DNA of 64,000 nucleotides. Origin: Agapanthus africanus (Eukaryota > Streptophyta > Magnoliopsida > Asparagales > Amaryllidaceae). The position numbers and the translations under genes are program-made. The notes under the pieces are model-generated. The model saw only the letters and a list, made by a program, of their open reading frames with translations. It did no database searches and was not told the origin of the DNA. The stretch spans positions 187,505,044 through 187,569,043 of the forward strand of contig CM057344.1 of assembly GCA_030015575.1 (NCBI GenBank). The letters are read 5' to 3'. Positions 33,700 to 45,830 of this stretch are shown here, in pieces (position 1 is the stretch's first letter; each line of letters starts with the position of its first letter).

Positions 33700-36130
33700 T
33701 GTTTCAGTTTCACTGTGTACTGTTAAAAGAAAACTGATTTCCCGATTAGACACTTATTCCAGGGTATGTATTTACCAGGTTGGATTCTCACATCTGTATG
33801 GTTTTACAGATGCTGAGTGGGAGTAAGTTATTGGGAATTGGGTGATCATCCTCATTATATCGGGATTCGTTGTAATCGGTGATATTTGAGAAAGTCACCT
33901 GGGTTGTTTGCCGGTCGGCAAATATTTGGTTATGAATATCCGCTGTTGTGCACCAATTTCAAATTGATATATCTGTACGTCTATTTTCATAGAGTGAGAT
34001 ATACCTTTTGATATTATGTCGATGACATTTACCTATATCAGTGGATGGTTAGGTAAGGAGCATTAAACAGCGGTGTAATTCTTCTTAACCATAAGTACAG
34101 TTTTCAACCTACGATGCACAGTGAAAGAGTTGTTAGACTCAGCGGACTTATACAGAGTATTGTATGCTGTCCAGTGTCCATTAGGACAGAGGGGTTGGTC
34201 CTCGTACTATATTCGGTTTACTTATGACTTCTCTAGATTTTAGACAGCTGTTTCGTGGAAACACAGGGTCTAAGTTTTGAGGAGTTATAGGTATTTGAAT
34301 AAAGTAGAGTACCAGGTGTAGCAAGTATCGGGATTCTTCAAAGAGATTGAAGATGTAGATACTTGTGTATGATATTCAGATGATAGTAATGATGAAGACA
34401 GATTGCTTCTCTTTCAGGTTACTCATAATTGGAAGCATTCCTAAGTTGAGTAACGCTGATCGACCTCCTTCCATTTAGTTGACTTGCACTGGAGATAGTT
34501 GCATGATTTGAATCTGGTTCAATTGAATCAGTGCCTCTGGTTCTATATTGGATATAGAACAGTTCATATCTTAACGATGTTAAGGTACGGGGAGTTGTCC
34601 AGCTTATGATTAAAACCAGACACTGGACAACTCAAGGCACGTTTCTGTAATGGCTGTTTGTGGGTTGACCCAGGCTATGACGAGGGTTGACTTTCTACCA
34701 TCTGGATGAACTATAGCAATATTGTTCTAGACTCGCCACAGTTTTTATTAAAAATGGATTTTTTTTTCGGAAAAAGTAGTGGGAGTATGCTAGAACTGGA
34801 AGTGATTCCAGAACCACAAACGATTACTGAAGATTTGATAAGGAACCTAAAGATTCAATCTGATTTGACATTCCATTGGCCACTCCGCAGATAAGGTGGG
34901 TAACTTCAGGCACCCGAGAGGTACTCCGGTAGCCTCAATGACGGTGACAGGGAAGTTCTTGTTTACCCACACTTGCCATTGTTGTTGTTCCAGGCTGCGA
35001 GACCCGGCAGGAGGATGAGTATAGCGTCGTTCTAAACTAGCTTTAGAAGTGCACGTCTATATGACTCTGCCAGAGGGTTGTCGTAGTCAGTGGGAGCAGC
35101 GGAAGCATTGGTGGACATCAGGCTTATGTCTATTTATAGACTAAAGCAGATGTAGCGGAGATAGATCATCTATTTCTGATGTGACAGTCATAGGTTTGAC
35201 GTCATCAGAATAGGGGATGGATCTGTTGAAAAGGTAGTAGGAAGTGACATTCCTATACTACGATCGGTTATACTTTGGTCGTCACACAGTGGTTTCTCCA
35301 CAAGGGACTTGGATATTATATCAGACATACTGGTTACTAGATCTATGGTTTTAGATCTAGATTTGGGTGGTTTCCCAATCAGGGTACCTTGACAGCATTC
35401 TAAGAGTATTTAGAATGGACGACTCCTGGCATGGTAGTGTACCTGCAGGTAATGGAGTCACCCTCTCTAAAGGTGTCTTATAGACTAAAGGGGAGAGGGA
35501 TACGCATGATTAACAGATCACTTGCTTAGGCAATTGAGTCAATCATGAGATGTCAAGTACCACACCAGATGTTGTTCTTGCACTAGATGCAATAAGATGA
35601 TATTGATCCAATCCTGGAGGAACAGTCGGAAGCAGTTTTAGAACATAAGTGAATGTTCTAGGGATATGATAACGGCTGCCTCCTTTAGGAAACGGTTATC
35701 ACTCCAGGCTTCCAAGGTGACATGGACGACAAGGAGGTTGTCAGAGTTTTAGTTCTCCCTCTGACGAGGGACACTATTTTGGACAGATGGTCCAAGGCAA
35801 TACTGAGGGTGGCATGGCGCAGGAGACTGATTAAGTTCAGTTGATGATACAGTCTAAGAAGTTTGGATTTGGTGTTCATTTATGAACTAGGTCCCATCAG
35901 ACATCCAGACATTCTAAGACAGGTATTGCTCATTTCGGGAGATGGCTTTCTCCGCGAACTTGAGATATAGAGAGACATAGAAAGAAACTTCATAGCGGAT
36001 CCACTCACTGAGGCTATTCCTCGAACGCAATAGTTTCGCAAACGGGTTTTGTGAGACTGACTAGTAGAGGAGTTGGGTGTTCGGTATCACACGGGCTGTG
36101 AGTATGCGACATCGCAATAATTAGCCTTGA
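33700..36130 (+). pseudogene. Decayed pol of copia A
   Basis: These are remnants of protease, integrase, RT and RNase H, recognised by alignment with B's pol in the same order. For example 34150-34250 matches B integrase at 39570-39660, 34560-34660 matches 40040-40130, 35040-35160 matches the RT segment at 40820-40925, and 35990-36060 matches the end of RNase H. Stops and indels are frequent in all frames, the longest open piece being about 60 codons. This decay is far greater than the two differences between the LTRs, so it predates the insertion. Confidence 0.82.
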
Positions 36131-36145
36131 GTGCAAGTGGGAGAT
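36131..36145 (+). promoter_or_regulatory. Polypurine tract of copia A
   Basis: GTGCAAGTGGGAGAT stands directly before the 3' LTR and is almost identical to B's tract. This shows that priming sequences are kept while pol decays. Confidence 0.85.
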
Positions 36146-38363
36146 TGTTGGAGTTAGTGCCCTCAGAGTCAATTATTGGATCACAGGCACGTGATTGCAA
36201 TGATTGAGGGAGGACCTATCCCGGTAGGACAGTCTTACTCGAGATGATAGTATGCTATCTGGTTTATCTTTATCATCGTGTACTGCTTTAGGTGACTTGA
36301 CATGTCGCTATTACACGTTGATAGAGCCCCTAGGATTCTTGCTTGACGACCAGCAGTATGATGGCGATCATATACGTGGGAGCTGGGGTCTATAAGCACA
36401 TCCTTAAAAGGTCCCTAGTCGTAGGAGTTTCGAGACAGGGTATCGATACTCCATTAGTAGACTAGTGTATACAGTCGAGACCCCGACGAGGGGCGGTGGC
36501 CGGTCTCACAAGCCACTGGTGTCAGTTGGTTCACCTAAGATGTATACAGGTGCTCATTGGGTTATGAGTACACCGGACAGGACTCGCCGGGAACCTGCTG
36601 GTTGGTCTTATACCAGACGTCAGATAGCAGTTCCCAGGTGACATGTGTACAGGTTAGTTCATCGACCTGAGATCGTCATTTGTCTCGTGTGAGTTCCCAC
36701 TGTGCTTTGATTACTACCCTACCACGGCTCAAAGGAGTCGTGCAAACAGGTTTTAGTTGGGTACAGTCCCGAGCCATATGGAGGCAGTGAGCGGATCTGC
36801 AGGGGTTCGTCTCTCCCGGTATTGGGGGTGAGGTCGCGCTGTGTCTAGGAGAGCCATTACGCAAAGCCCTCGGCCGAGGCAGGAGATTTACTGGTAGGTA
36901 TTCCAGTAGTATCTCAGGGCGTTCTGGGCTACGCTCCGACACGACTTGTACCGCTTTTGGGGGTCTGACTTTTACCAACCCCCTAGGCCCGCCATGCGAT
37001 ACTCATAGACGAACGGACCGGACTGTACGGATATTGTCACTGACAGGCTCAGTAGGGTGTCAGGATGGGTTCGCTCATCGACGTCCCTTTTGGTCAATAG
37101 CTGGTGGCCCGTCACGTATTGGCTTATACCTCTGACGTGCTAGTGGTTAAATCCACAGCCATTGTATTGACGAGTCTTTAGAGTCCACCACACTTTCAGT
37201 TACTCAGCTTTCGGGCGAAACGCTGTAGAGGCCGTATGGAGATATGGCAGGGTCCGATCAGATACGTGCGGTATTGCACGGATCAGGATCGGACAGCTTT
37301 GTACTAGTGGCCGTATAGTTATATGGCAGGGTTCGATCAGATACGTGCGGTATTGCACGGATCAGGATCGAACAGATTTACTAGCCGGCTTTGGTTTAAG
37401 CCGGTCCTAGTTTAGTACAGTGTAGATTTTGTCTCATTGCATTTGTATCCGGTCGGAATACAGATGCGGGTGTGTATGCACAGTGTCGGGGTTTTCCTGT
37501 AATTTATTACGGGACCAGTTTTCTGGAGTTGCCAGTTTGCATTCCGTTCCGGCCGGTTTTCCTTTGTTCTTTCCCGGCCGGACTTTTCTGATGGAGGGGG
37601 TAATTTGCAGTTTTGCAAATTACACTTTGTGGGGGGGTTTCTTGTAAATGTATTGATTATGATAAGCATCTTTTCTTTCCTCCATGCTTTCATTTATTGT
37701 GATTTGAAATAGGTATGGGTTTAAAGTGAAAGCATGGTTGAAGTTTTCATTGACTTTGGATATGGTCACCACATACTTCTCCTACACTTACCTCCCTCAT
37801 TTGTTTTAGTTTTGTTCCATCCACCATTCTCATTCAAGAATGGCCGGCCACTATGAGTGAGGATGAGAGAAATTTTTCATTCTTGCATGACACAAATTTC
37901 TTCATCTCATTCTTCTTGTTTTTGGAAAATTGAAAGCTCCAATTTCCTTTAACCTTATTCCTCCATCATGGCAACTCCAATACCCCAAAAAGAGACTACG
38001 ATTCTACACACCACTTCCTACAGCGAATCTTGAGCATGTCGAGTTGCCGGCTTCATGCTCGAGTTGCCTCGGTATTGAGGCGGGAGCCCGTAAAAGACGA
38101 AGGCGATGTGGTGCCCTTTCCGGCGAGGAGGCGACGATATGGAGACTACACTTTCCGCGGGAGATCGGGGCGATGATGAGAAGACCGGAGGACCGGATCT
38201 CTTGGTATACTTCTCTTCCCATCTCTTGTTAGCTAGCGTAGGTTAATGGTTATCGATCCGGGTTTTCTTTGTCCGCGGTAGCGCCGGTTTCCGAGTAAGG
38301 AAAAATTTTGATTCCGCAATTTGGCCTCGAGTAAGACGGCCGGGGCGCTGCCGTGGCGCAACA
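36146..38363 (+). repeat. 3' LTR of copia A
   Basis: 2,218 bp, nearly identical to the 5' LTR, including the 79-bp duplication. Confidence 0.96.
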
Positions 38364-38368
38364 GCATA

Positions 38369-38751
38369 CCTTCTATGAGATAGTTGGATCCCGATACCCA
38401 CTGCGAGTAAGAGTTACTCCTGGGAGAGTTTTACACATTGCAATTAGCTGATCAAGTAGGTGTCTAGAAAGGTGTCAACGGGGTTACGCCTCTGGGAAAA
38501 CGAGGTTTACATTAATTAGGTTCGTGCGAAAGCACGGGGGACCTCCCTCAAAGTACCGACACTGGCCTGGCTGAAAGATTGGCGAACTTGTAGTGTGTAA
38601 TTAATCCCGGCTAGTCTTTCCTTTTAGGGTTTGAAGGAAGATTTGATAAAAACCAGTGGGAGCCATCCTGATTAGATAAGATAATAACCAATCTGATCTT
38701 GCACGAGCTTACGCTAAAGTGTTTTCTTCTCTCTCTCTCCAGGTAGCGATC
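38369..38751 (+). other. End of B leader, with CT tract and acceptor-like CAG
   Basis: This is the continuation of B's leader after A. At 38720-38742 a run of CT repeats ends in CAG followed by GTAGCGATCATG, the last three bases being near the presumed start codon. The same tract is in A (32733-32755), A2 and B2. It resembles a 3' splice site, but no matching donor was established. No gene is seen in this stretch. Confidence 0.5.
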
Positions 38752-40650
38752 ATGTCATGCCCTAATAAAGAAGATAATATGGATTTATTGACTGAACCCG
38801 CATGTTATACTGTGCTGGGGAACGTTGGTTCCGTTCTTTCTTATAAGAGTTATAGGAATGAACAGGATATAGGGGAATACCAAGATTCCCATGCCACCCG
38901 ATTGAAGAAAGTATATGATGATGCATTTTCTTCGGGTGTGTTCGTTACTGAGAACTGTTTCTCCATTTCCTCTACGTCCTGGGTATTAGATACCGGGTCA
39001 GGATCCCATATATGTAATCAGTTATATGGGCTAAAGAAAGGTAGAGAACTTGGAGAAGGTGATAAAGACATTAGAGTTGGAAATGGTGCAATTGTTGCAG
39101 CTAAGACTGTCGGGGAATATCACCTTGTATTACCAACTGGTAATACATTGGTTCTGAACGAATGCTATTACATGCCGAACCTGATATGCAACATTATATC
39201 GGTTTCTTTATTGAGTAAAGAGGGATATAATTTTGTATTACAGGATAATGTTATGAACATTTTCCGTAACCAAAAGTTGGTTGGATCAGGCACGTTGTGT
39301 AATGGCATTTATGTTCTAAATCAATCAACAGTTCTGAGCATAACAAACACACACAAGAGGAAGAGTTCACAACTGAACGAATCCTTCTTGTGGCATTGTA
39401 GACTTGGTCACATCAATGCGACATGACTAGCCAAGTTGCATAAGGATGGATATTTGAAACCATTCGAATTTTCATCTTATGACACTTGCCAGTCATGTCT
39501 CAAAGGCAAGATGACCAAAACTCCGTTTACGGGACACGGAGAAAGAGTTACCGAACTCTTGGGACTAGTACATAGTGATGTATGCGGTCCAATGTCTACA
39601 TATGCCAGGGATGGTTCTTCGTACTTCATTACATTCACTGACGATCTCTCAAGATACGGACATGTGTACTTGATAAGACACAAGTCTGAAGCTTTTGAGA
39701 AATTTAGAGAATATAAACAAGAAGTCGAGAACCAAACCGGAAAAAGTATTAAAATCTTTCGATCAGATCGAGGAGGAGAATACTTGAGCAATGAATTCCT
39801 GGACTTCCTAAAAGAGAATGGGATTCTCTCTCAGCTGACTCCTCCATATACACCACAGCACAATGGTGTATCAGAACGGAGGAACCGCACCCTATTAGTT
39901 ATGGTGCGCTCTATGATGAGCACAGCTGAGTTACCTATTTCCTTCTGGGGGTATGCGCTTGAGACAGCCATACATCTATTGAATATGGTCCCAACCAAAT
40001 CTGTGCCTACCACTCCATATGAGATATGGAAAGGAAAGAGACCATGTCTTAACTATGTTAAGATATGGGGTTGTCCAGCCTATGTCAAACGACAAAATCC
40101 GGACAAACTCGAGGCACGTTCTGTTCTATGCAAATTTATTGGATATCCCAAGAATTCACAAGGGTATATCTTCTACCACCCTGAGGAACAAAGAGTGTTT
40201 GTTTTTCGGCATGCCACCTTTTTAGAAAAGGAATTTCTTTAAAAAGAGATTAGTGGTCATGAGGTAGAACTGGAAGAGGTTCCAGCTACAAAAGCTACAA
40301 CAGAAGATTTGGTAGAACCAGAGGATTCAGTAGTACCCGACGAACCCCACCCTCTCCGCCGATCTAGTAGGGTTCCTCGCCAACCTGAGAGATACTACGG
40401 TTTTCTCATGGATGGTGGGAGTGAGGATTGCATCATGGAGGATGATGGCTCAACTAGCTTCGAGCAGGCCATCACGAGTAGGGACTCAGTGAAATGGCTG
40501 GATGCTATGCGGTCCGAGATGGAATCCATGTACACCAACAAAGTATGGACTTTGGATGTTGCTCCTGAAGGGGTAAAACCCATCGGGAGCAAGTGGATCT
40601 TTAAAAAAAAAACTTGGTGTAGATGGGAAAGTGGAGACTTTCAAAGCTAG
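38752..40650 (+). pseudogene. Copia B protease and integrase (two stops, one frameshift)
   Basis: The chosen start is the ATG at 38752 (MSCPNKEDN), just after the CT tract. The protease motif WVLDTGSGSHIC has its Asp at codon 80 (38989-38991). The integrase zinc region follows: WHCRLGH, a TGA at 39424-39426, then CQSCLKGK. The core has HSDVCGP, RSDRGGEY and HNGVSERRN, giving the D, D and E residues. A TAA at 40240-40242 breaks the linker to RT, and in the run of A after 40602 the frame shifts just before RT continues at 40631. Gag would normally precede protease in the same polyprotein, but only about 80 codons without gag motifs are present. Confidence 0.93.
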
Positions 40651-42025
40651 ACTTGTAGCAAAGGGTTTTCGTCAAAGACCAGGTGTGGACTATGACGAAA
40701 CCTTTTCTCCAGTGGATATGCTTAAATCCATCCGGATCATGCTTGCCATCGCTGCATATCATGATTACGAAATCTGGCAAATGGATGTTAAGACCGCCTT
40801 TCTAAATGGTGATTTAGAAGAGTGCGTGTACATGACTCAGCCAGAGGGCTTCGTAGACAGTGGGAGCAGCGGCAAGGTGTGCAAGCTGCTTAAATCCATT
40901 TATGGATTAAAGCAAGTATCGCGGAGTTGGAACATCTGCTTTGATGTCGTTATCAAAGAGTTTGATTTCGTCAAAAACCCAGATGAACCTTGTATTTACA
41001 AGAAGGTGGCAGGGAGTAAGGTTGTCTTCCTCGTATTGTACGTGGACGACATACTCTTGATAGGAAATGATATTCCTATGCTGCAATCGGTCAAGCTCTT
41101 CTTATCACAAAGATTCTCGATGAAAGATATTGGTGATGCCTCCTGCATATTGGGAATAAGGATCTATAGAGATAGATCCAAACGGATATTGGGATTGTCC
41201 CAATCCAGGTACATTGACACCATACTAAAGAGGTTTAGTATGGAAGAATCCAAGCGTGGGAACTTGCCCACGATCTCTGGAGTCACTCTTTCCAAAGAGA
41301 TGTCTCCCAAGACTGATTTGGAGAGAGCTCGCATGCAAGGGATACCCTATGCTTCGGCTGTAGGCTCTATCATGTATGCGATGCTATGTACCAGACCCGA
41401 TGTAGCATACTCACTAAGTATAGTGAGCAGGTATCAAGCTGATCCTGGAGAGAGTCACTGGACAGCTGTGAAGAGCATTCTCAAGTACTTACGAAGGACT
41501 AAAGAGATGCTCTTGGTGTATGGTAACGGAGAACTCCAAGTGGAGTCCTTTACCGATTCGAGCTTCCAGAGTGATAAGGACGACTTTAAGTCGCAGTCGG
41601 GATTTGTCTTTACCCTTTACGGAGGGGCGGTTAGCTGGAAGAGTTCCAAGCAGGAAACCGTGGCAGACTCGACGATGGAGACTGAATACATCGCTGCCAA
41701 CGATGCTGCTAAAGAGGCTGTCCGGATCAAGAAGTTCATTATTGAACTTGGAGTGGTTCCATCCATTGAGCATCCAATACCTTTGTATTGCGATAACAAT
41801 GGAGCGGTGGCTTTGGCCAAGGAACCCAGGTCCCATCAGCGATCCAGGCATATTCTGAGGCGGTATCACCTGATCCGGGAGATAGTTGATCGCTGGGAGG
41901 TCGAGGTCAGGAGGGTTGACACGAAGAACGACACGGCGGATCCACTCACGAAGGCCATTCCCCAGATACAGTTTGAGAGACTCTTCGGGATGCTCGGTAT
42001 GCGATACTACAGCAGCTGGCCCTAG
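40631..42025 (+). pseudogene. Copia B reverse transcriptase and RNase H (open, downstream of frameshift)
   Basis: These are 464 open codons. RT starts with ETFKARLVAKGF, continues with QMDVKTAFLNGDLEE and has the catalytic YVDD at 41039-41050. RNase H follows with FTDSSFQSD, STMETEYIAA and LYCDNNGAVAL, carrying the expected acidic residues. The frame ends TAG at 42023-42025, three bases before the polypurine region. No lesion is visible within it. It can only be translated as part of the polyprotein, so the upstream frameshift and stops make it a pseudogene unless bypassed. It is the best preserved pol in the window and represents the kind of element that could once have mobilised A-type copies. 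Confidence 0.93.
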
Positions 42026-42039
42026 TGCAAGTGGGAGAT
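42026..42039 (+). promoter_or_regulatory. Polypurine tract of copia B
   Basis: TGCAAGTGGGAGAT lies immediately before the 3' LTR. Confidence 0.88.
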
Positions 42040-44261
42040 TGTTAGTTGTATGTATGCCCTAGAGGCCAGTATTGTACAGATGATGTATATTATATTGGAT
42101 GCTTGGACATATATAGAGATGACTTTCTTGCTCGATATGATAGTATGCTATCTGGTTACTCTTTATCTTAACATGTACACTTGTCTCTTTATACTGTCTT
42201 ATAGTTACATGTTGGTAAAGCCCTTAGGATGTGTACTTGACTACCTGGACTATGATGCAGATCATACTAGTGGGGACATGGTAGTCCATAGGTACATCCT
42301 TCAAGGTCCCTAGTCGTGGGTATATCGAGACGGGGCATCGATATACCAGTGTAGACTAGCGTATACGCTTCTCGACCCATAAGATGGGCGATGGATGATC
42401 CCATATCCATTGGTGTTTGACATCAGAGATGGTGTACGGATGCTCAGTAGAGACTGGGTACACTGGACGGACTCGCCGAGAACTCCCAGATGGTATTATA
42501 CCTCACGTCAGATGGCAGTTCTCAGGTGACACTTGTGCAGGTTTGTCTGTAGACCCGAGATCGTCATAGAGTCTTGTGTGATTCCCACTGTGCTTTGATC
42601 TCCACCTTACCACATCCATGAGGGCGTGCAAAACGGTGGTCTTTGGGTACAGTCCCGAGTCACATGGAGGCAATGAGCGATAGGAGGGGTTTCTTCTCTC
42701 CCGGTATTGGGGGTTGATGTTGCGCAGTGCTCGATTGGCCGTAATAGGGAAGTCCCTGGCCAGGGCTGATCAGAGATTTGCTGGTAAGTGTTACCAGTAG
42801 TTTCTCGACACGTTATGAGCCTCACATCGGCACGACTTATCGGTTATTTGGGTCTGACGTTTACCACCCCTAGACTTGATATGCGACATATCAGACGAAC
42901 AGACCGGACTGTACGGTAAGTGTTACTGGTTGGATTCACAGGAGTGTGAGCGGGCTAGCTCGTCGATCTTCTGATCGATCAATACCCGGATGGCCGTTAC
43001 GTTTAGCAGACCGCTTGCGGCTTGTGGGTGCTTGATATGATCATCATCTGCTACCGGCGTATTGACGAGTCTTTAGAGTCCTACACAGAGGTTTCCTGGC
43101 TCAAGCGAAACGAAATAGGAGCGCATATGAGATATGTGCAGGACCGAGAATAATGCGTGTATGTGATACCATATTTCATTCTCGCGATGGATGTATCGAT
43201 TGGTTATATTCGATATAACCTAGATATCGAATCAAGGATTGATTCGATAAGCCGATACATAGGATACTAGTCGGTTATATGCGATATGACCGGATCGTTA
43301 AATCAAGTGTTGATTTAATGATTTAATGTATAATTATATATTTGATATATTACTTTGCATTAGCTAGTATTAGTTCACTTTAAATGGATTTTCTCACTTA
43401 ATGTGCAAGTTGTATATGTGATATACTTTTGTGCACATGTTTGTATCATGTTTGATGATGCTTGCTCATTTGGTTAAGTGTATAGAATTAAACCATGGTT
43501 AAGTTGATGATTAGGGTTTTGCTTTTTCATTTATTTATTTATTTGTTTATTTATTTATTTGGAAAAGATAAAGATGAGAATGGTGGCTTTCTTTGTTTTT
43601 TATTGTAGCTTCATGAAGCTTTGACTTAGTCACCATTCTTGTCTCATGCTTAACCCTAACCATTTGAACTAACCCTAGTTCATTCTCTACACTTAACTAT
43701 GGTTAAGATTATGATAAGTTTTCATTTTCTTTTTCATTTTAGAACACTTATCGTATTCTTTCTTCTTCTTCATCATCCTCTTCTTCAAGAAAAGCTTAAG
43801 TCCGTCAATGGCAACTTGAGCAAAAGTGAGAGAAATCCAAATCAAAAGTGAACCCACCTCCTATTTCTTCACCCTCTACCTCTTGCCAAGTAGTATAGGG
43901 TGTTTTCTTCATAAGTTTCACAACTTGGTGAAGTTGGAGCTTGAACTTGTGATGCCTCGACGTAGATCATCTTCGGCACGAAGCCGACGACCGAGCCCGC
44001 TCATTTCTCCGATGAAGCCGACGATTGAGTTCGGGATTCGAGACGGACAGCGAGAGGACGTCTACGTGGAGCTAAGGAAGTGGATAACCGGATCTACAAA
44101 GGTTGTAGCCTCTCTCCTTTAGTTAATTCGCTAACTAGTTTCGTGTTTCGCCTAGAATTCTAGTCGACGATCCGTATTAGGGTTACTCGGCACCCATAAA
44201 ATTTGAAATTGGCATGGTTGATGCCTTGTGAGACCTCTATAGTGTGCCTAGGAACCCTACA
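42040..44261 (+). repeat. 3' LTR of copia B
   Basis: 2,222 bp, same length as the 5' LTR with about thirty substitutions. It holds a second copy of the 56-codon ORF at 43952-44122, with three amino-acid differences. Confidence 0.96.
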
Positions 44262-45199
44262 CTTCTCAATCGAGATTAAAAGACTAAGCTCTCGATCACT
44301 CTTTTGAAAAGAGAATTTGTCGTCGAATTTCGCTTGGCTCGATCTTCGTGAGATTTGGACCTGCCGAGGATCTCGCGCTCTTGATGATGATCGGCTTCGC
44401 GTAAAGGATCTTCGTGTGTCGTCGCTTGATGATGATCTCATGAATCTTGATTTGGATCTTTAGTTGAATTGAATTGGATTTGGTTTTGGATGTAAGTTTT
44501 GTCACTTGATGAACAACAACCTTTTCAATGTAGCCCTAGGTTCCCTTTTATATCCCTTCACCAATCTTCCACTAAAAGCTCGGTTGTTGTAGGGAAACTT
44601 CTAGAATAAGGTAGTTATCAAGCTTCCTCAAGAAGCTAGGCAGTTATAGGGAAGTTTCCAGAACAAGTCTGTTACAATGGAGCGTCTTCAACAAGCTAGG
44701 AGGTTAGAATGAAGCTTCGGGAAAAGTTTCTGACCGCCGATGCTCTAACTTGGCCACGGATCCGCGGCGGATCGGCCTGATTCGGCCGCGGTTCCGCGGC
44801 CTTTTGGTGAGATCACAGCTTCAAACTTTCTGTGTTGTTTAGTGTTGGCATATGGGTCTTCAGGTGATATCTGGAATCTTTTTATCTCTTCTGAATCTCT
44901 GCCAGATTTTATCTCTTTGATTTGCTGCATTTTGTCGGCGAATTTGCGATTCCGATATCTGTCCCGAGGTAGTTTCTGCACACAATCTCAATGAAGAATG
45001 TTGGAGATATAGGATATTATGCGTGACATAATAAACATATAATATCCTTCCAAAATTTTGATTATAATGTATAACACATATTATTTGATATTTTGCAGAC
45101 GAATTGCTAATATGTGTTATATTTATACCAAACACCTTTAGATGATTAGAAAGAGTAAAGAAATTGTCGTGTTGAAAATGCAGTATTTTCGACTGAACA
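44262..45199 (-). repeat. 5' LTR of Athila C, distal part, with B's right target duplication
   Basis: This is the continuation of 22709-23524 after B; 44262-44266 (CTTCT) is the right target duplication. It is homologous to 5592-6526. The LTR start on the minus strand is TGTTCAGTCG at 45199. It contains the TATA box (44545-44552) and the palindromes GGCCACGGATCCGCGGC (44752-44768) and GGCCGCGGTTCCGCGGCC (44784-44801). Confidence 0.93.
44545..44552 (-). promoter_or_regulatory. TATA box of Athila C 5' LTR
   Basis: The minus strand reads TATAAAAG in GGGATATAAAAGGGAACC, matching the 3' LTR copy at 5871-5878. Confidence 0.65.
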
Positions 45200-45204
45200 A
45201 GTAT

Positions 45205-45830
45205 TCTTGTAATTATACAAGAATACATTCTAGAAGGAGACACCTCATAAATAGATTTTCATTTTGAGAAAATGGAAATGATGAGGTGGAATTTGGAGAA
45301 AGTCGTAGCATGGTTGAAAGCATGGCTCAAATCATTTTGTATTCATTTGGGTTTACTATTGAGGCATGGTGCATTATTTTTGTGAAAAAATAATGCATGC
45401 TTCAATTATTTTTTTGAGCCATATCTTTTGTTATGTTTCATTTTTTTTCATTCAACACATATACCTTCTATCTTCGAATTCTCTCCTTCCCCTACCTCTT
45501 GACCTAAACCTTCACATGAGTTGTGAATCATAGGTCAAGGGACAAATAATAATCCACTAATTGATCTCTATATCATCTAAGTGATCTCTTATAGCAAATT
45601 TGATCTCTTAGTTATCTCTTAAGAAGAGTTTGTAGCTTGTTCGATAGCTCTCGGGTGGATCGTCTTGGATTTTGAGGTGGCCGGAGATCGAGCTCGTTAC
45701 AACCACGAAGGAGCCATGGAGTTGCAACAAAGAGAAGATCCGAAGGACCGGTTCATTAGGTATAACACACTTTCATGAGAGATTAGATATCTTGATAAGT
45801 TTTCTAGTTTAGGTTTAAGCACTAATCTTA
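45205..45830 (+). repeat. Old A-like LTR fragment A3, right piece
   Basis: This is the continuation of 4564-4775. Shared with the 3' half of A-type LTRs are the block GTAGCATGGTTGAAAGCATG and, near 45735, GAAGATCCGAAGGACCGG, which matches GAAGACCGGAGGACCGG in A (30273). The exact right end is uncertain; the final part of an A LTR and its primer site are not found. Confidence 0.5.

Larger units (their letters stand above)
28239..38363 (+). mobile_element. Copia element A, complete, recent, non-autonomous
   Basis: This plus-strand element lies inside B's leader. It has 2,218-bp LTRs (28239-30456, 36146-38363), a primer site at 30457, a polypurine tract at 36131-36145 and target duplications GCATA (28234-28238, 38364-38368). 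The intact site is present in B2 near 54885. The two LTRs differ at only two positions that I found (one near 28354/36261, one near 28869/36776), so insertion is recent. In contrast the pol region (about 33700-36130) is riddled with stops and shifts. It must have been moved by proteins supplied in trans. Confidence 0.95.
23525..44261 (+). mobile_element. Copia element B, complete, carrying element A
   Basis: This plus-strand Ty1/copia element has 2,222-bp LTRs (23525-25746 and 42040-44261), a tRNA-iMet primer site at 25748, a polypurine tract at 42026 and target duplications CTTCT (23520-23524, 44262-44266). The intact target is seen in the other LTR of C (5587-5591). After removing A (28239-38363 and one GCATA copy) the element is about 10.6 kb. 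A leader of about 2.9 kb leads directly into a protease-integrase-RT-RNase H region, with no gag recognisable. The two LTRs differ at roughly thirty positions, so B is clearly older than A, in agreement with the nesting. RT and RNase H sequences resemble the Angela/TAR lineage. Confidence 0.95.
4776..45199 (-). mobile_element. Athila-type gypsy element C, full length but heavily interrupted
   Basis: This minus-strand Ty3/gypsy element has its 5' LTR at the right (22709-23524 plus 44267-45199) and its 3' LTR at 4776-6526. The LTRs are 1,749 and 1,751 bp once insertion B is removed. The internal order from the 5' side is tRNA-Asp primer site, leader, gag, protease, RT, RNase H, integrase, non-coding 3' region and polypurine tract. 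The flanks GGTAT (4771-4775) and AGTAT (45200-45204) match at four of five bases and are the likely target duplication. The element contains B (with A inside it) in its 5' LTR, solo LTR E1 in gag and solo LTR E2 in the protease region. Gag and integrase sequence (for example the [12 protein letters not shown] block) and the primer type indicate the Athila lineage. Confidence 0.9.
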
